A stretch of DNA of 64,000 bases from Pseudomonadota bacterium (GTDB taxonomy: Bacteria; Chloroflexota; UBA5177): positions 1 to 64,000 of the forward strand of contig JAJPIP010000073.1 in the NCBI GenBank assembly GCA_021324655.1, written 5' to 3'. Each line of letters starts with the position of its first letter. Position 1 is the stretch's first letter. Under the pieces are notes generated by a model. That model ran no database searches, had not been told where the DNA came from, and saw nothing but the letters and a program-made list of their open reading frames with translations. The translations under genes were made by a program, and so were the position numbers. Below, in pieces: positions 43,130 through 53,200 of this stretch.

Positions 43130-44364
43130 TCGGGGCAGCCGTCCTCTCGGTAGGCGATGAGCTTCTGCGCGGCGATATCACCGACACCAACGCCGTCTTC
43201 CTGAGCCGTGCGCTGAGCGACCTGGGATTCGACGTCAGGCGTCTCGGCGCCGTCGGCGACGATCTAGACAGCATCGCAACGGTCTTGCGGCAGACCTTGA
43301 ACGTGGCGCGCGTCGTCATCATCACTGGTGGACTGGGTCCAACCGAGGACGACTTGACGCGTCAGGGTATCGCCGCCGTGCTCGGCGAGACGCCGGAGGT
43401 GGACGAAACTCTCCTGGCGGGCATCCGCGCGCGCTTCACGGCTATGGGCCGCCCCATGACGGCCAACAACGCGCAACAGGCTCTTCTCATCCCCTCCGCG
43501 ACGGCGATTCCGAATCCAGATGGGACAGCGCCCGGCTGGCTCATCCAGGGAGATCACGCCATCGCGGCGCTGCCGGGTCCGCCCAGCGAGATGCGGCCGA
43601 TGTGGGCAGACACCGTCCGTCCCGCCCTGGAGGGGTTGCTGCCCACGCGCGTGGCCATGATCGCCCTCATGACGTTTGGCGTCGGCGAATCAGTCGTGGC
43701 CGAGCGCATCGCGGAGATCATTCATGCCGATCCCGATGTCACGGTGGCGACGTACGCCAGGGCGGCCGGAGTCGAAGTTCACATCACGGCGCGCGGCGCA
43801 ACGGATGCCGAGGCGGATCGACGTGCCGGCGAGGCAGCGCAGGCCGTGCGGCAAGCGCTGGGCGAGGCTGTCTACGGCGAGGGAAATGTCACGCTCGCGG
43901 ATGTCATCGGCGGCTGCCTTGCCAAAGACAGGGCAAGTGTGGCCACGATGGAATCGGCAACGGGCGGTATGCTCAGCAATCTGATAACTAACACCGACGG
44001 CAGCTCGCAGTATTTCCGTGGTGGCATCGTGGCATACTCGCGGGAAGCCAAGGCTGCCCACGGTGTCCCTGCAGAAATCATGGACGCCCATGGCTTGATC
44101 AGCCCCGAAACGGCGGTCGCGATGGCCGGAGCGGCCCGCCGCCGGTTTGGCGCCGAGATCGGGCTGGCGACCACCGGCATTGCCGGGTCCGATGCGGTGG
44201 AAAGTCATCCGCCGGGCACGGCATTTGTGGCAGTCGATTGTGGCGGCCGGATTCGCACGCGGGAGCTGCATCGTCCCGGATCCCGCGAGACGGCGAAGAT
44301 GTACTTCGCCCAGTCCGCCCTCGACCTCCTCCGTCTCGAACTTCACCGAAAGGCGTCCCCGTGA
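43114..44364 (+). CDS. cinA: CinA-family protein (NMN deamidase / ADP-ribose pyrophosphatase)
   Basis: A 416-residue two-domain protein. The N-terminal molybdopterin-binding-like COG1058 domain has SVGDELLRGDITDTN and ITGGLGPTEDDLT. The C-terminal PncC-type nicotinamide-mononucleotide amidohydrolase domain (about 265-410) has ATMESATGGMLSNLIT and GLATTGIAGSD. It recycles pyridine nucleotides, and the name comes from competence genes. The start is GTG at 43114, inside the end of the hydratase gene. Its stop overlaps the next gene's GTG. Confidence 0.93.
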   Translation: MAREVIGAAVLSVGDELLRGDITDTNAVFLSRALSDLGFDVRRLGAVGDDLDSIATVLRQTLNVARVVIITGGLGPTEDDLTRQGIAAVLGETPEVDETLLAGIRARFTAMGRPMTANNAQQALLIPSATAIPNPDGTAPGWLIQGDHAIAALPGPPSEMRPMWADTVRPALEGLLPTRVAMIALMTFGVGESVVAERIAEIIHADPDVTVATYARAAGVEVHITARGATDAEADRRAGEAAQAVRQALGEAVYGEGNVTLADVIGGCLAKDRASVATMESATGGMLSNLITNTDGSSQYFRGGIVAYSREAKAAHGVPAEIMDAHGLISPETAVAMAGAARRRFGAEIGLATTGIAGSDAVESHPPGTAFVAVDCGGRIRTRELHRPGSRETAKMYFAQSALDLLRLELHRKASP

Positions 44365-44699
44365 AACTCTGGAAGGACTTCCGCACCAATATGATGTACT
44401 GGCGGTTCCGCTACGTTACCCGGAATCGCCTGCGCTTCCAGGCATGGCGTAACAACCGAGCGCGCACCCGGCGCACGCCGGTTGCCGTCTCCTACCGTGA
44501 GCGCGGCATGGCCGCCGGCTACCGGCCGTACCGTTCCAGTGCGCGACGCCTGTGGCTGATTCTGATCGTCATGGTCGTGCTGCTGACGGCATTGCAGGCA
44601 GTCGCCCAGCAGATCGTGATCGCGCCCGGTCTGGTGTACGCGGTCGGCACCCTTATCGTGGTCCTGTCGGTCTATGCGGCCCTGAAGTACGGCACGTAG
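44361..44699 (+). CDS. Small membrane protein of unknown function
   Basis: A 112-residue protein starting at the GTG (44361) that overlaps the cinA stop (GTGA). The frame is open further upstream, but that part is out-of-frame cinA. The N-terminal ~60 residues are very basic (YWRFRYVTRNRLRFQAWRNN), followed by two spans (LWLILIVMVVLLTALQAVAQ and YAVGTLIVVLSVYAALKYG). No family is recognised. The coupling to cinA suggests that it is real. Confidence 0.6.
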   Translation: MKLWKDFRTNMMYWRFRYVTRNRLRFQAWRNNRARTRRTPVAVSYRERGMAAGYRPYRSSARRLWLILIVMVVLLTALQAVAQQIVIAPGLVYAVGTLIVVLSVYAALKYGT

Positions 44700-44776
44700 C
44701 ACCCTGGGGTGCGGCGAATGTAACCGGCTGCCCTTGCTGAGCGTTCTCCCAGCAACACCAGTTGAGGAGTACGCCC

Positions 44777-45370
44777 GTGCGCCGCTATCTCGCGCTGCTC
44801 GTCCTTGTCGTCACGGCCCGTCCGCCGGCCCATGCAAACGCCGAATCGCTCGCCGGCCGCTGGCACCTCGTGTTTTACGGAAAGTGCGTGCTGACGGCCA
44901 CCAACGCGCACGCCTGCGGCGTCCTGCAGGCACCGGCCTGGTTTGCCGTCTATTCTCATCCCGGCGCCACCCTGGTGGTGCGCGGCCTCGGCGATTACCG
45001 GGCCGACAGCCGCGGGCGGTATACCGTGCGGTTCGTTACCACGATCACCGAACACGTCCCCGGCGCGCGGCCGATCTCGTGCGCGAACAGCACCGTCTTC
45101 GACGAGGTCTGGAACGGCACCTGCCGCGAGATCGGCACCGGCCACGGCCGCATCGCGCCCGGCGCGACGGGCATGGACGACTTCTGGCAAACGGACACGC
45201 AAGGGTACTGGACCGGGTCTCATGAGCCCTTCGCCACCAGTGGCGCGACCGATACCTTCAACCCGGCGTGTCCCGGCCGGCTGGGCACGGCCGCCTTCCT
45301 GCGTCTCTTCGGCATTCGCCATGTCCCCTCCGGCATCGAAGCGCAGTTGGTCCTCACCCACCACCCTTGA
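44777..45370 (+). CDS. Secreted protein of unknown function
   Basis: A 197-residue protein with a signal peptide (RRYLALLVLVVTARPPAHANA, cleavage near residue 22). The mature part is rich in aromatic and Gly residues and includes three or four Cys (KCVLTATNAHACG and SCANS/GTCRE), so disulfides are possible. I chose the GTG at 44777 because GAGGAG is 8 nt upstream; a TTG at 44762 would add five residues. No family is recognised. The middle holds VRGLGDYRADSRGRYTV and TVFDEVWNGTCREIG. Confidence 0.7.
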   Translation: MRRYLALLVLVVTARPPAHANAESLAGRWHLVFYGKCVLTATNAHACGVLQAPAWFAVYSHPGATLVVRGLGDYRADSRGRYTVRFVTTITEHVPGARPISCANSTVFDEVWNGTCREIGTGHGRIAPGATGMDDFWQTDTQGYWTGSHEPFATSGATDTFNPACPGRLGTAAFLRLFGIRHVPSGIEAQLVLTHHP

Positions 45371-45630
45371 CCCCTGCCCTGATGTCAGGACGCGGTGTCG
45401 GTCCCTCCATGCTCCGCAGCCCGTTTCATAACAGCCCCACCCCGTTCGGAACCATGTGGCGACTCGTCGTCCAGGCGCGATAGGTAGGGACTGAAGCCGG
45501 TCTCTGTCCGCCCGGCCACAATCCTCGGATCAGGCGGGTCAAGGCCTGCGTCTATCGGACACAGGACCGTATCATTGTTCGGCGCGCAGGCCCGCGCGCC
45601 CTAACTCAGACCTTTCCGGATCGGAGTCAG

Positions 45631-46428
45631 ATGCAGTCACGTTTCGCCGCTTCTCCCACCACTCGCCGCCTGCTGCTGAAAGTACCCGAGATCACGGTGT
45701 ACTTCTGGATCATCAAACTGCTGACGACGGCGATGGGAGAATCCACGTCCGACTATCTGGTCTTCCACATCAACCCGTACGTGGCCGTGGTCTTCGGGTG
45801 CGTGGGGCTGGTCGTCGCGCTGATCATCCAGTTCCTGGCCACGCGGTACATCCCGTGGATCTACTGGCTCGCCGTGGTGATGGTCGCCGTCTTCGGGACC
45901 ATGGCGGCGGATGTCGCGCATGTCGTGCTCCACATCCCGTACATCATCACATCCATCACCTTCGCGGCGGCGCTCGCGGTCGTCTTCTTTACGTGGCACC
46001 GGGTCGAGAGGACGCTGTCCATCCACAGCATCTACACGCGGCCGCGCGAGATGTTCTACTGGGCAACGGTCATCGCGACGTTCGCGCTCGGCACGGCGCT
46101 CGGAGACCTGACCGCGGCCACCCTCGGGCTGGGCTACTTCCCCTCCGTCCTGCTGTTTGCGGTGCTCTTCATCATCCCCGGCGTGTTGTATCGGTTCGCC
46201 GGCTTGAATTCGGTGGCGGCGTTCTGGTCCGCCTATGTCGTCACGCGCCCGCTGGGCGCCTCGGTGGCTGACTGGCTGGGCAAACCGTTCCTGGGCGGCC
46301 TCGGCTATGGCGACGGTAAGGTGGCTCTGGTGCTGACGGCGCTAATCGTTATCTTCGTCGCCTATGTCACCGTGACGCACGTGGACGAGCCGAATGAGGC
46401 AGCGCAACCGAGCGAGGTGGAGACATAG
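45631..46428 (+). CDS. COG4705-type polytopic membrane protein
   Basis: A 265-residue protein with about seven spans. The N-terminal KVPEITVYFWIIKLLTTAMG followed by ESTSDYLVFHIN is the hallmark of the COG4705 family of uncharacterised membrane proteins. A second repeat-like segment TRPREMFYWATVIATFALGTALGDL suggests internal duplication. The function is unknown. It stands alone; the 260 bp upstream (45371-45630) hold no gene I can support. It is convergent with the cyclase gene. Confidence 0.8.
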   Translation: MQSRFAASPTTRRLLLKVPEITVYFWIIKLLTTAMGESTSDYLVFHINPYVAVVFGCVGLVVALIIQFLATRYIPWIYWLAVVMVAVFGTMAADVAHVVLHIPYIITSITFAAALAVVFFTWHRVERTLSIHSIYTRPREMFYWATVIATFALGTALGDLTAATLGLGYFPSVLLFAVLFIIPGVLYRFAGLNSVAAFWSAYVVTRPLGASVADWLGKPFLGGLGYGDGKVALVLTALIVIFVAYVTVTHVDEPNEAAQPSEVET

Positions 46429-46440
46429 TCTCGCTTCGTA

Positions 46441-49400
46441 TCAGACAGCGAGGAGTTCAGCGAGTGCACGCTGTGTCCTTTCAACGTACGGCTGGGCTCC
46501 CAGACGCGTTGCGAGAGTGCGGGCCGTTTCGAAACAACTCCGAGCCTCGATCGCCTCTCCGCACAGAGCGTGCAACTTGCCATACTCGAAAAGGATTCGA
46601 ACCTCCCCATACGGGTGTCTCATCTCACGAGCGAGTGCGAGAGACTGGTCGAGAGCTTCACGGGCTGCCGACCAATTTCCTCGTGCCGCCTCAGCCGCAC
46701 CCACAACCCGCAGTAGTGTCATAACTTCGAGAGTCGCCTGCTCTTCCTTGGCTCTCTGCACTCCCAGCCTCGCCAGCGCAACTCCACGCTCTGCATCGCC
46801 GGACTCGATCAATGCCGAGGCTGCGATTGGCAATACTCCCGTCAGGTTCGTGTCTTCCTCATCAATATCAGAGAAGTCCATGATCTCCTCGAGGCGGGCG
46901 ATCGCTGCAACAGGATCGCCGCGCAGCAGTTCCGCTTCGGCCAGAAAGGCAACTGATACTAGTAGCAGTAGCCGGTTGCCGCCTTCCCGAGCAATGGTAA
47001 GTGGCTCTTCGAGATAGGACTGAGCCTTATCAAACTCTCCGCGAGCGGCATGCAGTTGAGCCAGAAAGACCGGACCGTGCGGAGAGAACCAAGAGGGCCC
47101 AAGGGGACGCACGATTTCCATCGCCCTTTCTAGTTGCAACTGGGCCTCCTCCCACTCACCAAGACAGAAGAGCAATTCGCCCAGATTGCTAAGGGCCGCT
47201 GCATACCAGCCAATGTCGCCGATGCGCTCGGCGATATTGGCTGACCGCTCTCGATAAGCGCGGCTTCGCTCGAACTCACCAGCATCGCGCGAAATCATAG
47301 CGGTGTTGGCGAGCATATTCGACAGCGACTCGAAATCGCCGGCTTCTTCGGCCACGGGAATAGCGGCATCCATGGCCTGCAGCGCATCCTCTGTCCGTCG
47401 CAAGTGATAAAGCCCAACACTGCGCGACATTTCTGCTTCGGCCAGCACTCGCCGGTTGCCGAGTACCGCCGCCATCTCCGATCCCCTGCCGGCCGCACGC
47501 AGCTGCTCTTGATACCTGCCCGCGTTGTAGTAGAGCCGGGCAAGTGCCACGTAAAGCTCGGCCAGGCCGCTCGTTGGGGGGCCGTCGGCCTCCTCGTTGA
47601 GCAGTTCCTCAATGCGCACGATTCCTAGGCCGGGCTTCCCCTGGGCCCGGAAGAGCCGGCCCGTTTCAGCCGTCACTCGCCGAACGCCCTCGATGTCGCC
47701 CACCGAGCGGTACAGTTCAGCGGCAGACTCTAAAGCAGTGAGAGCCTCCTCGAATTGCAGAGCTACACGCAGAATATGTCCCAGTTTCTCGTCGACCCGT
47801 GCACGGTCATCAGACGACGCTCTCGCTAGATCTTGCCGCCTGCGAGCCTCTCGATACTGATCGATTGCAAGCGCGTTGGCAAAGATGCCCGCTGCGTGGT
47901 CTCCGGATCGTTCAAGCCAGACCCATGCGTCGGCATGCTCTCGTGTCTGGCTGAAATGATAGGCAATGACGTCGACATACTCATCCGGAGAATACAGACG
48001 AATGATCGCCCGGGCGGTCGCCGCGTGGAGGGCACGACGTCTGCGCAGAAGCAGCGTGTTGTAGGCAACATCCCGGATGGTGACATGCTTGAACACGTAC
48101 TCCTGCTCTGGATTCCTCCGCGGCAACGCGATCTCGGCGCGTTCCAGCGAGTCGAGAGGGCTCATTAGATCGTCTGCCCGCCGTTCCGTCACAAGCGAGA
48201 GCACGGGCACGGCGAAAGTGCGGCCGATCACGCTGCCATACTGAGCGGCAGATCGAGCCGGCCTCTCGAGTTGATCCAGGCGGGCGAGCAATAGCTCTGT
48301 AAGCGTCGGAGGAATTTTGTCGGCCGCGCCCGCTGTGAGGCCGAGCCGCCCTTCGCGTTCGACAAATGCGTCCGTCTCACGCATGCTACGCAGCAGTTCT
48401 TCGATGAAGAAGGGGTTGCCACCCGCCCTATCCGCGATCACTTGTTCGACCTCCGGTTCCAACTCCGTGCCGGCCAGGAACCTAACCAACTCCGTCGCAC
48501 AGCGATCGTCCAGTGGGTGCAGCATGATTACGTCGCTATTGGCCCGATCCTCCCATGATGCCGCCTTACTAGGGCGACGAGTTACGAGCATGAGTGCCTG
48601 GCACTCCTCAAGACCGGGAATCACACTATCCAGCACTTCGAGACTCGCTGCATCGGACCAGTGAAGGTCTTCCAGGAGCACGATGAGAGGACGATAATTC
48701 GATAGAGCCGACAACAAGAGCTGGAGACTGCGGACGAGCACCTGCCGCCGGACCTGGGGAGAAGCATCGCCGACGGGCGAAGGACTTGACGGAAGTCCGA
48801 GAACGGATCCGAGGACGTCGTCCGCCGAACGCCTCGTATCGACATCCCAGCGCGCGAGCAGGGAGTCCACCGTGATCCGCAGGGTTGTCCGTACCTGCTC
48901 GATAGGCTCCCCTTCGCGTATCTGACAGATGTTGCGCAACAGATCCGCGATGAGGTGCAGGCTCATCGTGTCACCGTAGCTGACAGCCCGCCCACGCACG
49001 ATTACGGTTCCCGCCACCGAAGCCATACTCTCCGTCGCTTCGGCAACGAGGCGGCTCTTGCCCACTCCGGCATCGGCCACCAAGGTGACGATCCGGCCAT
49101 GGCCCGCCCGGACACGCCTCCAAACCTCTGACATTCGCGCCAGTTCCGGCTCTCGTCCGACCAACGGCGTGCGCTGGCCTGCTGTCTCCCAACGTTCGGC
49201 CAATTGGGCGCGTAGGCCTATTACTGGGTAGGCAGGGAAGAGGTCCGACTTACCCTTTAGTGTCAGATCCTGACGCGGGCCGAAGACGATAGCACGGCGC
49301 GCCATAAGCATCGTCTCTTGCCCAACAATGACGCCACCAGGTTCGCACGCGGTCTGGAGTCGTGCTGCTGTATTTAGTGCATCACCCGTCGCAGAGTAGT

Positions 49401-50118
49401 CGATACGCCCGTTGATGTCCCACGAGCCACTGACAAGCTCCCCCGAATTGACACCGATGCGGAGAGCTACTTTCTTGCCGGCGCGTTCCATGGCGAAGTC
49501 GACGACTTCCTGGAACGCCTCCTGCATGGCCAGGGCACACCGCACCGCACGCTCGGGATCGTCTTCGTGTGCAACAGGGGTTCCGAAGAGGGCGAGCACG
49601 GCGTCGCCTGCATACTTCTCGACGGACCCGCCAAAGCGCTGCAGCTCGCGACTCATAGCGTTGAAGTACAGGGTCTGGATCTCGCGGACTTCCTCCGGAT
49701 CCAGCGACTCGGTGAGGGGCGTAAAGCCGACTAGATCACAGAAGAGCGCCGTTAGCCACCGCCGCTCCTCTTCTACCGGAGCCGTAGCCGTTGGAGGCTC
49801 TGATTCCTGCTCTGTGACAGCACGTGCTGTCACCTCTGCGACGATGCCTGCAGAAACGGAAACGACAAGGCCCAATCCGCACGATCCACATATTCGCTGC
49901 CCCACGGGAGCCGTTGCCTGGCACTGACCGCACGTGACAAGGAGTGACGCGCTACAGACGACACAGAAACGCGTGCCGGCCTCGTTGTTGGAAGCGCACG
50001 TGGGACACCGTGCCGCCAGAGCCTCCCCACATCCCCCGCAGTACTTGTAGGCCGCAGGATTAAGGCGCGCGCATGTGCCGCACGGGACTCCCAACGGCTC
50101 GTTCAAACCAGGCCTCAT
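46441..50118 (-). CDS. Zinc-ribbon / class III nucleotidyl cyclase / AAA ATPase / TPR protein
   Basis: A 1225-residue signalling protein. N-terminal: six CxxC pairs (Cys13 to Cys80) forming three zinc ribbons. Then comes a class III adenylate/guanylate cyclase domain with RRWLTALFCDLVGFTPL (Asp128), KYAGDAVLALFG (Asp172) and SATGDALNTAARLQ. A signal-transduction ATPase follows with GREPE, Walker A GVGKS (351-355) and Walker B LIVLLEDLHWSDA. The C-terminal ~500 residues are helical TPR-type repeats. This MalT/AfsR-like layout makes a cyclic nucleotide in response to an ATP-dependent sensor. It is transcribed leftward and convergent with the COG4705 gene. Whether cAMP or cGMP is made cannot be read. 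Confidence 0.9.
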   Translation of the reverse strand: MRPGLNEPLGVPCGTCARLNPAAYKYCGGCGEALAARCPTCASNNEAGTRFCVVCSASLLVTCGQCQATAPVGQRICGSCGLGLVVSVSAGIVAEVTARAVTEQESEPPTATAPVEEERRWLTALFCDLVGFTPLTESLDPEEVREIQTLYFNAMSRELQRFGGSVEKYAGDAVLALFGTPVAHEDDPERAVRCALAMQEAFQEVVDFAMERAGKKVALRIGVNSGELVSGSWDINGRIDYSATGDALNTAARLQTACEPGGVIVGQETMLMARRAIVFGPRQDLTLKGKSDLFPAYPVIGLRAQLAERWETAGQRTPLVGREPELARMSEVWRRVRAGHGRIVTLVADAGVGKSRLVAEATESMASVAGTVIVRGRAVSYGDTMSLHLIADLLRNICQIREGEPIEQVRTTLRITVDSLLARWDVDTRRSADDVLGSVLGLPSSPSPVGDASPQVRRQVLVRSLQLLLSALSNYRPLIVLLEDLHWSDAASLEVLDSVIPGLEECQALMLVTRRPSKAASWEDRANSDVIMLHPLDDRCATELVRFLAGTELEPEVEQVIADRAGGNPFFIEELLRSMRETDAFVEREGRLGLTAGAADKIPPTLTELLLARLDQLERPARSAAQYGSVIGRTFAVPVLSLVTERRADDLMSPLDSLERAEIALPRRNPEQEYVFKHVTIRDVAYNTLLLRRRRALHAATARAIIRLYSPDEYVDVIAYHFSQTREHADAWVWLERSGDHAAGIFANALAIDQYREARRRQDLARASSDDRARVDEKLGHILRVALQFEEALTALESAAELYRSVGDIEGVRRVTAETGRLFRAQGKPGLGIVRIEELLNEEADGPPTSGLAELYVALARLYYNAGRYQEQLRAAGRGSEMAAVLGNRRVLAEAEMSRSVGLYHLRRTEDALQAMDAAIPVAEEAGDFESLSNMLANTAMISRDAGEFERSRAYRERSANIAERIGDIGWYAAALSNLGELLFCLGEWEEAQLQLERAMEIVRPLGPSWFSPHGPVFLAQLHAARGEFDKAQSYLEEPLTIAREGGNRLLLLVSVAFLAEAELLRGDPVAAIARLEEIMDFSDIDEEDTNLTGVLPIAASALIESGDAERGVALARLGVQRAKEEQATLEVMTLLRVVGAAEAARGNWSAAREALDQSLALAREMRHPYGEVRILFEYGKLHALCGEAIEARSCFETARTLATRLGAQPYVERTQRALAELLAV

Positions 50119-50211
50119 GACTCAGCGGCTATCGCCTGAACCTTACGCGCAACGGCGAGAACTGTCAAGGTCAGGCAGTGCGGCTCCTGTAAGTGATCGG
50201 CGATGCGCGAG

Positions 50212-50239
50212 GGAGGGCAGGCCACAAAACCTGCCCTCC
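50212..50239 (-). terminator. Hairpin after the metalloprotease gene
   Basis: A 10-bp perfect stem (50212-50221 with 50230-50239) with an 8-nt loop, 15 nt after the stop codon of the leftward metalloprotease gene. No T run follows, so it may act with Rho or as an mRNA 3'-end stem. Confidence 0.5.
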
Positions 50240-50254
50240 GAAACTCCATTTGTC

Positions 50255-53200
50255 TCAGGACAGCTTGAACTGCGCGTAGCGCGTCGAGCCATCACTAAGC
50301 GCAACCTTCAGCAGGTAGCAGTTCGGCGCTGATGGTGTCTGCCAGTTGTAAACGAACTGGTTTGCCGTCGAATCGTAGTGCAAGCCCGCTGTGGATGTTG
50401 TTGAGTAATCGATCGCATCGGATGTTCCCGTTGCGCAGTTCATTGTCGAGTAGGTGATGGACGTGACCGCATTCAACCAACCTATGTAGTTATTGCTACT
50501 GTCTTGAAGCTGGAACTTGACAGGGTACGTCTTACCTGCCTTTCCTGTATTGATGACCGTACCCGTCGTGTCGGAATTGATCGGTGCCAACCACCCCGTG
50601 AACTTGAAGGGCACGATCGCCTTAGGTTCGATGGATGAAGCGCTATCAAGTCCGCCGCTCGCGCTCGGGTTCACATCTACCTGCGTGATATCGGGCGGGG
50701 GTGGACTAGCTCCTTCGCCGATGACCCCCCCGGTGTACCTGAGATTCAGCCAGTCGTTGTATCCCGCGAGGGTCTCGGCAGTGTCGAGATCTCCATTGAT
50801 GTCCGCGGAAGTCGTCCCGCTCACGGGGCCTGAAGAATTGCATCCCCAGTTAATCGGTCCGGCAGCATTGGCAACGCTCTGCGATACGAAAGTCCCGGGA
50901 CTTGCCAGGCTGGGACAGAAGAACACCGTCCCGAACCCCGACGCGCCTGATCCCAGGCCCACCGAATCGTTGAGCATGCTCTTGGGCAGGTCCGGCAGCG
51001 CACTCCGGGAGTAGTCCAGGCCGTAGGGAGCAGTGCCGCCGGGAACGCCTGAGAACTGGAACGAGTAGTTCATCACACTTAAGTAGTTAGGCTTGTAGTT
51101 GATGTCGTCGATACCGCCGTGGAACAGGCCAAGGTTGTGACCAAGCTCATGCATGACGGTTCCCTGCTGCTCCAACAGACTGCCGACGCCTGACGAGGTC
51201 GTCCCGAGAGCTATGACGGAATCACTGGATGGGATATCGCGCGATGAGCCACTTACACGGGTATTGCCGATGTTGCGGGCAATGATCGAGTAGTGGCAGA
51301 ACTGCGAGATCCCGGTCGGGACAAAGTACTGGTTCCGAATCGAGTCGTAAGTCTGCGTCGTGCCGGGATATAGAGAGCCAAACTCGAAGCCGGCCTGGTC
51401 AATCACACCCAGGGGATCCGTCATCGGAATCTGGCCGCCATAGTATGGGCCGGAGTAGCCGGCCGGCAATCCCGCGCTGTAGTTCGGCCCCTCCCAGATC
51501 ACCAGATGGATGCCGGTCGTGCCGTCAGGATTTGTTACCGGCGCGTTGGCGAACGCATTGACGATGTCCTGATTGGCTTGCTGCGAGATGTGCATGTCGT
51601 GGTAGTTGCCATCCGATCCCGTACCGGCCATGTAGTTTTCCACGACGCACACATCGTGGTGGTTCTGGTTGAATCCCCACGCGCCGGTGTTGATCGTCGT
51701 GGTGCCAACGGTGAAGGTCGTGCCGTCCCACCCGTTGGGGATGCCGTCCCCGTCCGTGTCCTGGGCAGCCGTACCGGTGAGAGGCGAACTGGCCGCCGTC
51801 GTGAAGGTGAAGGTCGTCGTCACGGCGGGATTTCCCGCCAGGTCGGTGACGGGTGAGGCCGCAGTGCTGGGATTAATGGTGAGCGTGTAGACGGTCGAGG
51901 GCTGGAGCCCGGACAGATTGACCACCTCACATTGCGATGCTGTGGCAGTCGGCGACGCCGTGCACTGCGGGGTGATCCCCGTCGCCGTGGGAGGCGTACC
52001 AGCGCTCAGTACGATGGAACTCGCCGACACGGTGGACTGCTGCATCACCTCGCCAAACTGGATGTGGACAGTCGAGGCGGGATCGATGTTGACAGCGCCG
52101 CTCATTGTCTGTCCGTTCACCGTGACTGAGCCTTGAGGTGGATTGGTATCAATCTGGAAAGTTTCCGCGTTACAGCTTCCGCTGCCACCCGCCGAGAAGG
52201 TGAGACCGCCGCCCGCCGAGAAGGTGAGACCGCCGCCCGCTGACAGGGTCAATCCACCGCCTGCACAACCACCGCCGGCCGAGATCGTCAGACCGCCGCC
52301 CGCCGAGAAGGTGAGACCGCCGCCCGCCGAGAAGGTGAGACCGCCGCCCGCTGACAGGGTCAATCCACCGCCTGCGCTCAAAGTTAAGCCTCCGCTTGCC
52401 GGGCAGGTAGTGTTGCTTGTCCCTGAGCCGCCAGCCGAGAAAGTCAGACCCCCGCCTGCCGAGAAAGTGAGACCGCCGCTACCCGCGCCGCAGTTGGTCA
52501 TCGTGTCAGCCAGTTGGGCCTCGGCGTTGCCGGCATTATCGACGGCCGCGCTCATCGCGATGTACTGACCATCGCCCAGCGGCAAGCTGCCATCGGCGTT
52601 TTGAGGTAGGGCCAGGTTCCAATTAGCCTGTCCACCTGTGCTCGAGGGCGTCACCCTGGCCGACAGCCACACACCGGTGGCACTGTTGAAACCGTGCCCA
52701 TCGAAGTACTTGTTGCTGACGAGCGAGTAGATAGACACGAATACGGCTGCGACGCCGGAACTCACGCTTGTGGTTGGATCCGCCGGATCTGACGCAGTAC
52801 CGCACACACCGACGGGCGCGCAGCCCGCGAGATAGCTAGCTTTGTCGCTGTCGCTATAGACAGCGGGATACGTGATGGAAGAGGTCGGCGATGTCCGGTC
52901 CACCGTCAATGTGAGGGGAGCAGAACACGAGGAGAGAGAGTAGTTGGCACCGCTTGCCTGCACCGTGTACGTATGCATACCTCCAGCTACGTCTGACGAC
53001 GCTAACGCGTTTGGCAGGGTAATACTCCAGTTCCCGGACGCACTCGCAGTCGCGCTCCCTAGCGACGTCCCCACGCACGAGTTGGACTCGAACAGATTCA
53101 CGGTGTCACCCGCATCGGTGGTGCCGTAGAGCGTCAGCGGGTTCGCTGACGTCCCCTGGTTCGTGTAGAGGGGCGTAGACTGCAGGGTTAGGTTTGCAGC

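Noticed and set aside
45371-45630. 260-bp gap before the COG4705-type gene
   Set aside because: Examined for small genes and RNA; only short non-supported ORFs and a weak GC hairpin are present.
52187-52500. Tandem repeats considered as a CRISPR array
   Set aside because: The repeats are directly adjacent, keep a coding frame, lack unique spacers, and no cas genes are near.
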